Source of the DNA: an uncultured Clostridia bacterium | GTDB taxonomy: Bacteria > Bacillota_A > Clostridia > Oscillospirales > Oscillospiraceae | Reading direction: 5' to 3' | DNA: 13,170 nucleotides | Assembly (NCBI GenBank): GCA_946410505.1 | Contig: CAMKAP010000033.1 | Coordinates: forward strand, 1-13,170 | In this document: piece after piece, positions 1-6,090 of the stretch | How the letters are laid out: the number at the start of each line of letters is the position of its first letter | Numbering within the stretch: the stretch's first letter is position 1 | Notes under the pieces: model-generated | What the model was told of the DNA's origin: nothing | The model's database searches: none | Seen by the model: the letters and a program-made list of their open reading frames with translations, nothing else | Translations under genes and position numbers: made by a program

Positions 1-130
1 GATCGCAAAGAGCTGGCGGGCGATGGCGTCCACCTTGTCCTCCAGATCCTCCGGCTCTTTTTATTCTTCCATGTTGATCGCAAAGAGCTGGCGGGCGATG
101 GCGTCCACCTTGTCCTCCAGATCCTCCGGC
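1..130. repeat. 55-base exact direct repeat at the window edge
   Basis: Bases 1-55 are identical to bases 76-130, and identity stops at base 56 versus 131. The offset of 75 bases is a multiple of three. On the minus strand the outer copy therefore re-encodes, in frame after the stop codon, the same C-terminal residues (EDLEDKVDAIARQLFAI) that end the DivIVA-like gene. The 20 intervening bases include the stop codon. It may be a real tandem duplication of the gene end. It may equally be an assembly artefact, because 55 is a common de Bruijn k-mer size and the repeat starts exactly at the first base. Confidence 0.95.
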
Positions 131-597
131 ACTGCGGGGTCGCCGGCTGCCGGCGCCTCACTCTCCGGAGAATAGAGCCCGCAGAGATAGGCCTGCCATT
201 CGGAGTTGAGCGCATCGATGGCCTCCTGGTGCTGCCGCTTCATGGTGTTGAAAAGCCGCTCCGTCCGCTGCACACCGTCCTCCTGCTGGCGGCGCGCCTC
301 GCGCAGGATCTCGGCGGCCTGCTTTTCGGCCTCCGCCACGATTTCCGCCGCGCGGGCGTTGGCCTTTTCCACGGCGCCGCGATATACTCCCTGGGCGGAG
401 AGCATGGCGTCTCCCAACTCCACACGCCGGTCAGCCAGGGCGGAGATTGCAGCGCGCATCCGCTCGTTTTCCGCCGTCAGCGCTTCGGCCTGCCGCCGGA
501 TGTCGGCGAAAACCGCCTCCACCTTCTTGGCGTTATAGTATTTTTTCTTGACCACTTCGATCTCGATCGCGTCAAAATATGCTTTATCCAGCGCCAT
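61..597 (-). CDS. DivIVA-like coiled-coil protein
   Basis: The 178-residue product begins MALDKAYFDAIEIEVVKKKY, a DivIVA-type N-terminal segment. A long Ala/Glu/Arg-rich stretch at about residues 25-140 is predicted to form a coiled coil. The tail is acidic and ends ARQLFAINMEE. The family includes cytoplasmic scaffolds that mark curved membrane at poles and septa (DivIVA, GpsB); which role this one plays cannot be read from sequence. I chose the ATG at 597 because GGTGAT, matching the extended anti-Shine-Dalgarno sequence, lies four bases upstream. A GTG at 606 and an ATG at 603 are in-frame alternatives. The gene is transcribed leftward from a strong promoter at 636-664. Its last 18 or so codons are duplicated beyond its stop. 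Septal or cell-shape function is inference from family. Confidence 0.75.
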   Translation of the reverse strand: MALDKAYFDAIEIEVVKKKYYNAKKVEAVFADIRRQAEALTAENERMRAAISALADRRVELGDAMLSAQGVYRGAVEKANARAAEIVAEAEKQAAEILREARRQQEDGVQRTERLFNTMKRQHQEAIDALNSEWQAYLCGLYSPESEAPAAGDPAVPEDLEDKVDAIARQLFAINMEE

Positions 598-635
598 GTC
601 CATCACCCGAATTTTGTTTAATTTCCTTTTTAGCT

Positions 636-664
636 ATTATAGCAGATGCCCCCGCGGGAAGCAA
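636..664 (-). promoter_or_regulatory. Sigma-A-type promoter for the DivIVA-like gene
   Basis: On the minus strand there is a perfect TATAAT (636-641) preceded by TGC, giving an extended -10. A weak -35, TTGCTT (659-664), lies 17 bases upstream. The start codon lies about 40 bases downstream of the -10. Confidence 0.65.
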
Positions 665-681
665 TGTTTTTCGTCCGGCGC

Positions 682-710
682 TTGTGCTGCCGGGGCGATC
701 GTGATACCAT
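682..710 (+). promoter_or_regulatory. Possible weak promoter for the ROK-like gene
   Basis: TTGTGC (682-687) and TACCAT (705-710) are separated by 17 bases and sit about 30 bases before the start codon at 740. Each box matches consensus only partly. The site is back to back with the leftward promoter at 636-664, so the 607-739 gap acts as a divergent promoter region. Confidence 0.3.
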
Positions 711-739
711 ACTAAAAAGATTTATTGAGGAGGATCTTC

Positions 740-2320
740 ATGCTCTCTTCCCTGTTATCTGACGAACGGACCGACGCGCCTCTCTGGCTTCCCGATCTGC
801 GCAGCCTTTTTGCCGCAGAGCCCGACGCATTCCCTCTGACGCTGCGCCTTTTATGCCCCGACGGCGAAAAACGCGATTACGCGCTCTCGATCCCCCGCTG
901 GGAAACGGAGGCGGAGAAGGACTTTCTGCTGCGCTTCCTCTGTGCCCATGTGTACAATCTGCTCTCCGCCTTCAGCGGACGGGAGATCTGCTTCTGCTGC
1001 GAGGAGCCTCTGGCGTCTCTCTGCCGGGAAATCCCGGCCCGCTTTGAAAGCGGGGGCCTTTGCAAGGTCATGAACATTGCCCGGCGTGTCAGCGGAGGCT
1101 TCCGTTTTTCCTTCGCCCCTTGGGAGCCCTGCGCCGATGCTCCGATGGAGACAAGGGAGACGGATCTGGGTGCATCCTTGCGCCGCGCCTGCACGGATGC
1201 CCGACAGGGCGGCCTGGTGGGCATGGACGTGGGCGGAAGCGACATCAAGCTGGCCGCCGCGCTGAACGGGAATCTCCTCTACACGGAGGAATACGACTGG
1301 AACCCGGCGGCGAGCCCCACGGCAGAGGGTATCCTGGAGCCGATGCTCTCGCTGCTGCTGAAAGCCCGCGAAAAGCTTCGCGCCGCGGGCGGGGAGCTGA
1401 ACGCCGTGGGCCTGAGCTTTCCCGATGTGGTGATCCGTGACCGGATCGTGGGGGGAGAGACGCCTAAGACCAGGGGAATGCGGGATAACCCGGCGCTGAA
1501 CTATGAGGCGGAGTTTGCAAAGCTGGGGGATCTGAAGGAGACCATTCTGCCTCTCTGCGCGCCCGGCGGCCGCTGCCATATCTGCAACGACGGCTCCATG
1601 GCCGCCTTCACCGCCGCCGTGGAACTGGCCGCGGGCGGGGAAGACGCGGCGATTGCAGGCGGCGTGATCGCCCACTCCCTTGGGACCGATCTGGGCACGG
1701 GCTGGCTTCAGCCGGACGGCAGCATCCCGCCCATCCCGCTGGAGATGTACGATCTGCTGCTGGATCTGGGGAGCCGGGACGCCGCCAGATTCCCGCCGGA
1801 AGATCTGCGCAGCAGCCGCAACGAAAACTCCGGCATGCCGGGCCTTCGCCGTGCGCTGGGGCAGGCGGCGGCCTACCGGCTGGCCTGGGCGCTGGACCCC
1901 GGGATGCTGACGGGCTTCGTCCGGGAGGAGGACGGCCTGCTGACGATCCCCACCGCGCCGGAGGACCTGCGAAAGCCGGCGCTCGCCCGCCTGATGGCGC
2001 TGGCAGAGGAGGGGAAGCCGGAGGCGGAGGAGATCTTCCGGCAGATTGGTAGGAACCTGGCCGCGGTCGTGCGGGAGATGGGCTGGATCTTCGGCGCCAC
2101 CCCGCCCACCCGCTTCCTCTTCGGGCGTTTTGTAAAGTCCAGACGCTGTTTTGCGCTGCTGTGCGAGGGCTTCGACGGGGCCGAAACCGGCGTCCGACTG
2201 GAGGCCGCGGACGAGGATCTGGCAAATACCCCCCTCATGCGGCAGCTGGCGGAGCGGGTGGACGTGAGTGTGGCCCAGTTCGGTCAGGCCGTCGGCGCGA
2301 TCTATTTCGCGGTACTATGA
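740..2320 (+). CDS. ROK-family-like kinase/regulator with extra N-terminal domain
   Basis: This 526-residue protein carries an actin-like ATPase/ROK fold from about residue 158 on. The phosphate-1 motif is GMDVGGSDIK (Asp163 in DVGG), a catalytic-type Asp sits in CNDGSMAAF (Asp284), and the phosphate-2-like motif is GTDLGTG (315-321). ROK proteins are cytoplasmic sugar kinases or sugar-responsive repressors. No HTH is visible, so a kinase or kinase-like role is favoured, with unknown substrate. The usual ROK zinc signature CxCGxxGC is absent. The first 155 or so residues match nothing I recognise and include several cysteines. The ATG at 740 is chosen because GAGGAGG (727-733) precedes it by six bases; an upstream TTG at 725 would place this ribosome binding site inside the gene. 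The gene appears monocistronic and ends in a hairpin terminator. Confidence 0.7.
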   Translation: MLSSLLSDERTDAPLWLPDLRSLFAAEPDAFPLTLRLLCPDGEKRDYALSIPRWETEAEKDFLLRFLCAHVYNLLSAFSGREICFCCEEPLASLCREIPARFESGGLCKVMNIARRVSGGFRFSFAPWEPCADAPMETRETDLGASLRRACTDARQGGLVGMDVGGSDIKLAAALNGNLLYTEEYDWNPAASPTAEGILEPMLSLLLKAREKLRAAGGELNAVGLSFPDVVIRDRIVGGETPKTRGMRDNPALNYEAEFAKLGDLKETILPLCAPGGRCHICNDGSMAAFTAAVELAAGGEDAAIAGGVIAHSLGTDLGTGWLQPDGSIPPIPLEMYDLLLDLGSRDAARFPPEDLRSSRNENSGMPGLRRALGQAAAYRLAWALDPGMLTGFVREEDGLLTIPTAPEDLRKPALARLMALAEEGKPEAEEIFRQIGRNLAAVVREMGWIFGATPPTRFLFGRFVKSRRCFALLCEGFDGAETGVRLEAADEDLANTPLMRQLAERVDVSVAQFGQAVGAIYFAVL

Positions 2321-2326
2321 AAAAAT

Positions 2327-2354
2327 CATCCTGCGTGCTGCAGGATGTTTTTTT
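2327..2354 (+). terminator. Rho-independent terminator after the ROK-like gene
   Basis: A perfect 8-base-pair stem, CATCCTGC (2327-2334) with GCAGGATG (2340-2347), encloses a 5-base loop. Seven T residues follow. It starts six bases after the TGA of the ROK-like gene. Confidence 0.92.
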
Positions 2355-2485
2355 GCTTTTTATAAATCAGAGAGCTGGAAAAAGCGTTTATATAAGTAAA
2401 AAAGATGCCGCGTAGAAAGTAAAACGCAGCGCGTGACAGGAAATCCCAGATTTCACAAAAAATTCTTAAGATTCCTCAAAATGGG

Positions 2486-2514
2486 TTGACAACTGTAGTC
2501 TCCTATGCTATCGT
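2486..2514 (+). promoter_or_regulatory. Strong promoter of the BlaI/M56 cassette
   Basis: There is a perfect -35 TTGACA (2486-2491), a 17-base spacer, and -10 TATCGT (2509-2514) with an extended TGC directly before it. The predicted start of transcription is near 2521, giving a leader of about 60 bases. The -35 overlaps the first BlaI-type operator. Confidence 0.8.
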
Positions 2515-2538
2515 GGCATCAGGTTACATATGTAGTCT
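2488..2538 (+). promoter_or_regulatory. Two BlaI/MecI-type operators
   Basis: Two copies share ACAnnTGTAGTCT: ACAACTGTAGTCT at 2489-2501 and ACATATGTAGTCT at 2526-2538. The second contains a perfect TACATATGTA palindrome (2525-2534), matching the TACA/TGTA core bound by BlaI and MecI. The first has G in place of the leading T. They lie 37 bases apart, one on the -35 and one at the predicted transcription start, a layout suited to repression of the promoter by the BlaI-family product encoded just downstream. Confidence 0.75.
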
Positions 2539-2540
2539 GC

Positions 2541-2565
2541 CGTAAACGCCCGATCACCGTTTACG
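2541..2565 (+). promoter_or_regulatory. Inverted repeat in the leader, abutting the ribosome binding site
   Basis: CGTAAACG (2541-2548) is the exact reverse complement of CGTTTACG (2558-2565), with a 9-base spacer. The right arm touches the AAAGGAG ribosome binding site (2566-2572). It could be an RNA hairpin that tunes translation, or a site for another DNA-binding protein. There is no T-run after it, so it is not a terminator. Confidence 0.5.
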
Positions 2566-2582
2566 AAAGGAGAACCGCGTCT

Positions 2583-2957
2583 ATGTCACATCTTGCTGAG
2601 AAAATTTCCGATTCCGAGCTGGAAGTTATGAAGGTCCTGTGGGAGGCGGGGGACGCCCTGCCCATCACGGAAATCCGCACCGCCCTGCAGGCGCGCCGCG
2701 GCTGGGAGGCCACCACGGTCAAAACGCTGGTGAGCCGCCTGGTGGGCAAGGAGGCGCTGGCGCAGGAAAAACGCAATGTCTTTTATTACCGCCCCCTGAT
2801 CGGCCGCGAGGAATACAGCGACTGGGCCGCGCATGATCTGGTGGACCGGCTGTTTAAAGGCAGCGCCCGCAATCTGGTGGCCACGCTGGTCAAGTCCGAG
2901 GGTCTGAGCGCCGCGGACATTGACGAGCTGCGCCGAATGTTCAAGGTGGAGGACTGA
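2583..2957 (+). CDS. BlaI/MecI/CopY-family transcriptional repressor
   Basis: This 124-residue protein is close to the usual size of BlaI (about 126). The N-terminal half is a winged helix: ISDSELEVMKVLWEAGDALP opens the domain, and WEATTVKTLVSRLVGKEAL is the recognition-helix region typical of the family. The C-terminal half is the dimerisation and protease-sensitive part. In the known systems, BlaI dimers bind TACA/TGTA operators and are inactivated by cleavage after the partner M56 sensor is triggered. Here two such operators flank the gene's own promoter, so autorepression is likely. The ATG at 2583 is preceded by AAAGGAG ten bases upstream; the frame extends further upstream, but only through the promoter and operator. 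The M56 gene follows after three bases, an operonic pair. Confidence 0.92.
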   Translation: MSHLAEKISDSELEVMKVLWEAGDALPITEIRTALQARRGWEATTVKTLVSRLVGKEALAQEKRNVFYYRPLIGREEYSDWAAHDLVDRLFKGSARNLVATLVKSEGLSAADIDELRRMFKVED

Positions 2958-2960
2958 GCC

Positions 2961-5840
2961 ATGAAAGAGCTGCTCTGCATGATTCTCTCCCTTTCCCTGG
3001 GCGGCACGGCGCTGGCCGCCGTGCTGATGCTGCTGCAGCGGGTGATGAAAATGCGCCTGCCCGCGGGCTTTGCCTACTACGCATGGCTGCTGGTGCTGCT
3101 GCGCTTCGTGCTGCCTCTGCCGGGGCTCCTGCCCGCGGCGGAGACGGCCGCGCCGGGACAGGCCGCGCCGCTTCCCGTGGTGACGGCCTATCCGGTGACG
3201 CCTTCCGTCGGCGGCTATGCGCCGCGCAGCTACAGTGAGGATAACGCCTCCGGCTATACGTTCGGGACGGAGGAGCTGCCGGCCGCGCCTGAGAGCGCCG
3301 CGGCGGAAGAAAACGCCGCCCTTGACCCGGCGGCAATCTGGGAGGCGGCGCGTCCCGTGCTCACGAGCTGGAGCTTCTGGGGCTGGCTGTATCTCGCCGG
3401 GGTCGGCGTGAGTCTGCTGCGCTACGGCGTGGGCTATGTCCGCTTCCGCCGCGCCCTGGGCAGGACCTTCCTGCCCGCCCGGGAGAGCGACCGGCTGGTG
3501 CTCGAAGCGCTGAATCCCGACCCCTGGCCCGCCCTGGTGCGCAGCCGCGCCGTGCGCACGCCCATGCTCTTCGGGCTTTTGCGCCCGGTGATCGTCCTGC
3601 CCGACCGGGTCTATGACGAGGGCATGCTGCGCGGCATATTGCGCCATGAGCTGACCCACTATCGCCGCGGGGACCTGGCCTATAAGTGGTTCGCGGTGCT
3701 GGTGAGCTGCCTGCATTGGTTCAATCCCTTCCTGGCGCTCTTTCGCCGGGAAATCGACCGGGCCTGCGAGTTAAGCTGCGACGAGCGGCTGCTGCGGCGC
3801 ATGGGCCGGGACGAAAAACAACATTACGGCGAGCTGCTCTTGACGCTCGCCGCCGACCGTCCGCTTCCCGGAAGCGTGGTCGCCATGAGCTTTGCCACCG
3901 AGAAGCGGAACCTGAAAGAAAGGTTACTGCAGATCATGAAATACAAAAACAGAGGCCGGGCAGGCCTTGCCCTGGCGCTGGCCGCGATCCTGCTGCTCTC
4001 CGGCTGCGGCGCGGCCCTTGGCCCCAATCTCACCGGCGCCGCCCGGACGGCGGCTGAACCGAAGACCACCACGGTTCCCATGCCGGATGTGGTCGTCACC
4101 CCCTTCCTGATCGATCCGGGCAATGAGGTCCCGCCCACGCCGATGCCTACGGATTCGGGCGAGGTCACCGAGATCCAGGGAGACGGCATTCCCGAGGAAC
4201 ATATCATCGTCCGCACGGTGGACGAGCTGATCGCCGCCATCGGCAGCGACCGGGTGCTCCAGCTCCCCGACGGGGACTTCAATCTCACCAAGGCCGCCTG
4301 CTACGGCGGTGAGACCGGCAACGAGCACGTCTCCTGGCGGGACTGCGGCGACGGTAAGCAGATGGTCATCAACCATGTGAACAATCTTTACATCGTGGGC
4401 CACGGCCAGCGCCGGAGCAACATCGTCACCGAGCCGCGCTACGCAAACGTCCTCGCCTTTGAAAACTGCGAGGGTCTGAACCTGATCTCCTTTACCGCCG
4501 GCCACACCAGCGGTCAGGGCTACTGTTCCGGCGGCGTGCTGTACTTTGACAGCTGCGACAGCGTCTCTGTGGTCGGCTGCGATCTCTACGGCTGCGGAAC
4601 GCTGGGCGTCTCGGCCATGAACTGCCGCGGAGTCGGCGTCACGGGCACCGCCATTCACGACTGCAGCTATGGCGCCATTGAGGCCATCGGCTGCTACGAT
4701 GTGCGCATGCTGGGCGGCCAGGTCTACGACTGCGGCCTCAAGGGCGACTTTACCGCCTTTGATCTCTTTGCCGCGCAGGCCAGCACGGGCTTTGCGGTCT
4801 TCAATGTGGAGATCCGCGGCAACCGGGCCAAGACGCTGCTGCGCAGCACCAGCGCCCTGGAGGTGCAGATGCGCGGCTGCGACATCCATGACAACCAGTT
4901 CCCCAACAAGGAAGTGGAGAACACCCGTGAGGACGGCAGCAGCTACAGCTGGCGCGACGGCGGCCTTTTCCACATCACCGGCGAGAGCCCCGTGCTCGAC
5001 GCCTGCGCCTTTACGGACAACAAGGCCTCGGAGGACTGCATGTACTTCAACTACGACGGAGAGACGGACGCCAACGTGGCGGTGGACGCCGAGGGGAAGG
5101 AGCTGCATCTGACCGATCTGGAGGCCATGGAGCGCAGCGACTATACGGAGCCTTACTACGGCCCCCGTCAGAAGGAGACGCTACTGCCCGCCGGCGAAAT
5201 CAACGCCTACGGCGAGAAGGTCTACCGCGTGGACAACGTAGACGATTTCCTGGCCGCCATCGGCAGCGACACCACCATCTATGTGGACTGCGAGCTGCTG
5301 GACTTCTCCGCCGCCTCCAGCTACGGCGGCTACGGCAGCAACTTCTACTACTGGCGCGATGAATTTGACGGCCCCAATCTGGTCATCACCGGCGTGGAGA
5401 ATTTCCACGTTATCGGCCAGGGAAAGGATGTGACGACGCTGCAGGCTGTGCCCCGCTACGCCGAGGTGCTGAACTTCGATTCCTGCTCGAACATCTCCGT
5501 GGAGGATCTGACCGCCGGCCACCTGAAGGAGGCCCCCGGCTCCTGCGCGGGGGATGTGCTGGAGTTTACAAACTGCGGAGAAATCACGGTGCGCGGCTGC
5601 GGGCTCTTCGGCTGCGGCGTCAACGGCATTATGGCCAACAACTGTCAGGGCCTTACCGTGGAGGACACGGAGATCTACGAGTGCTCAAACATGGGCGCCC
5701 AGCTCTTCCGGTGCTCCGGCGTGAGCTTCGGCGGCTGCCGGATCCGTGACTGCAATTATAACAGCGTATACCTGGGCGAGTGTGTGAACGTGCTGTGGGA
5801 GGGCGCCGCCCTGCACGACGGCATCAACAACCTGGGCTGA
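2961..5840 (+). CDS. M56 (BlaR1/MecR1-like) membrane metalloprotease fused to duplicated beta-helix domains
   Basis: The 959-residue product has M56 architecture at the N-terminus. Hydrophobic segments lie near residues 5-25, 38-58 and 138-157. The zinc motif HELTH is at 229-233, CELSCDE follows at 269-275, and a last membrane segment near 333-348 ends in LLLSGC (Cys349). After a Pro/Thr-rich linker, two homologous extracytoplasmic modules follow (about 415-600 and 752-959). Each opens with a (V/Y)xxVD(E/D)(L/F)(I/L)AAIGSD segment and continues into right-handed parallel beta-helix rungs with regular cysteines. The penicillin-binding sensor domain of BlaR1 is absent. By family knowledge, M56 partners relay an extracellular signal to cleavage of BlaI. 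By inference, the beta-helix is the sensor, possibly for a polysaccharide or envelope component. The gene is co-transcribed with the repressor (3-base gap, GGAGG ahead of the ATG). Confidence 0.88.
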   Translation: MKELLCMILSLSLGGTALAAVLMLLQRVMKMRLPAGFAYYAWLLVLLRFVLPLPGLLPAAETAAPGQAAPLPVVTAYPVTPSVGGYAPRSYSEDNASGYTFGTEELPAAPESAAAEENAALDPAAIWEAARPVLTSWSFWGWLYLAGVGVSLLRYGVGYVRFRRALGRTFLPARESDRLVLEALNPDPWPALVRSRAVRTPMLFGLLRPVIVLPDRVYDEGMLRGILRHELTHYRRGDLAYKWFAVLVSCLHWFNPFLALFRREIDRACELSCDERLLRRMGRDEKQHYGELLLTLAADRPLPGSVVAMSFATEKRNLKERLLQIMKYKNRGRAGLALALAAILLLSGCGAALGPNLTGAARTAAEPKTTTVPMPDVVVTPFLIDPGNEVPPTPMPTDSGEVTEIQGDGIPEEHIIVRTVDELIAAIGSDRVLQLPDGDFNLTKAACYGGETGNEHVSWRDCGDGKQMVINHVNNLYIVGHGQRRSNIVTEPRYANVLAFENCEGLNLISFTAGHTSGQGYCSGGVLYFDSCDSVSVVGCDLYGCGTLGVSAMNCRGVGVTGTAIHDCSYGAIEAIGCYDVRMLGGQVYDCGLKGDFTAFDLFAAQASTGFAVFNVEIRGNRAKTLLRSTSALEVQMRGCDIHDNQFPNKEVENTREDGSSYSWRDGGLFHITGESPVLDACAFTDNKASEDCMYFNYDGETDANVAVDAEGKELHLTDLEAMERSDYTEPYYGPRQKETLLPAGEINAYGEKVYRVDNVDDFLAAIGSDTTIYVDCELLDFSAASSYGGYGSNFYYWRDEFDGPNLVITGVENFHVIGQGKDVTTLQAVPRYAEVLNFDSCSNISVEDLTAGHLKEAPGSCAGDVLEFTNCGEITVRGCGLFGCGVNGIMANNCQGLTVEDTEIYECSNMGAQLFRCSGVSFGGCRIRDCNYNSVYLGECVNVLWEGAALHDGINNLG

Positions 5841-5888
5841 GCGGCCGGATTGCGCCGCCGGAGACCGAATAAGAAAGGATGCATTGCC

Positions 5889-6026
5889 ATGAATCAAATC
5901 AAAACCGCCGTTCTTGCCGGGATCCTGGCGGCGCTTCTGCTGATGACCGGCTGCGCCTTTTTCGCCCCGGAGGAAAAGCCCGTACCTGAGGAGTACCAGC
6001 AGACCGCCGTGGTGGTCTTTGAGTAA
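5889..6026 (+). CDS. Small predicted lipoprotein, 45 residues
   Basis: A short ORF opens with MNQIKTAVLAG, then a hydrophobic stretch ending LLLMTGC with Cys22 as the lipidation site: a canonical type II signal peptide. The mature part is only 24 residues, acidic and proline-containing (PEEKPVPEEY), and ends VVVFE. AAAGGA (5874-5879) lies nine bases before the ATG. The gene follows the M56/beta-helix gene by 48 bases and is followed by a hairpin terminator, so it is probably the last gene of that operon. Function is unknown. Position suggests an accessory or ligand-side partner of the M56 sensor, or simply an output of the regulon. Easily missed because of its length. Confidence 0.72.
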   Translation: MNQIKTAVLAGILAALLLMTGCAFFAPEEKPVPEEYQQTAVVVFE

Positions 6027-6037
6027 AAAACACAGAG

Positions 6038-6065
6038 AAGGCGCCTGCCGAACGGCAGGCGCCTT
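6038..6065. terminator. Convergent hairpin terminator
   Basis: Thirteen-base arms AAGGCGCCTGCCG (6038-6050) and CGGCAGGCGCCTT (6053-6065) are perfectly complementary. On the plus strand the T-rich tail is weak (TTTT at 6074-6077). On the minus strand a run of T (complement of 6025-6030) follows a few bases on. It sits between the rightward lipoprotein gene and the leftward flavoprotein gene and probably serves both. Confidence 0.8.
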
Positions 6066-6090
6066 GTATTGATGTTTTATTGCCTTGCGC

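Noticed and set aside
2505..2582. Longer N-terminus for the BlaI-family repressor
   Set aside because: The extra codons cover the -10 box, the second operator and the leader hairpin. The start at 2583 has a good ribosome binding site and gives the normal family length.
2586..3716. A 376-codon minus-strand ORF across the repressor and M56 genes
   Set aside because: Its product is rich in His, Gln, Arg and Ala with no domain, and it is antisense to two genes with clear family motifs. Treated as a shadow.
4200..5840. Beta-helix region as a separate adhesin or polysaccharide lyase gene
   Set aside because: The frame is continuous with the M56 part and there is no gap. No lyase catalytic motif is identifiable by eye, so it is kept as a domain of the fusion.
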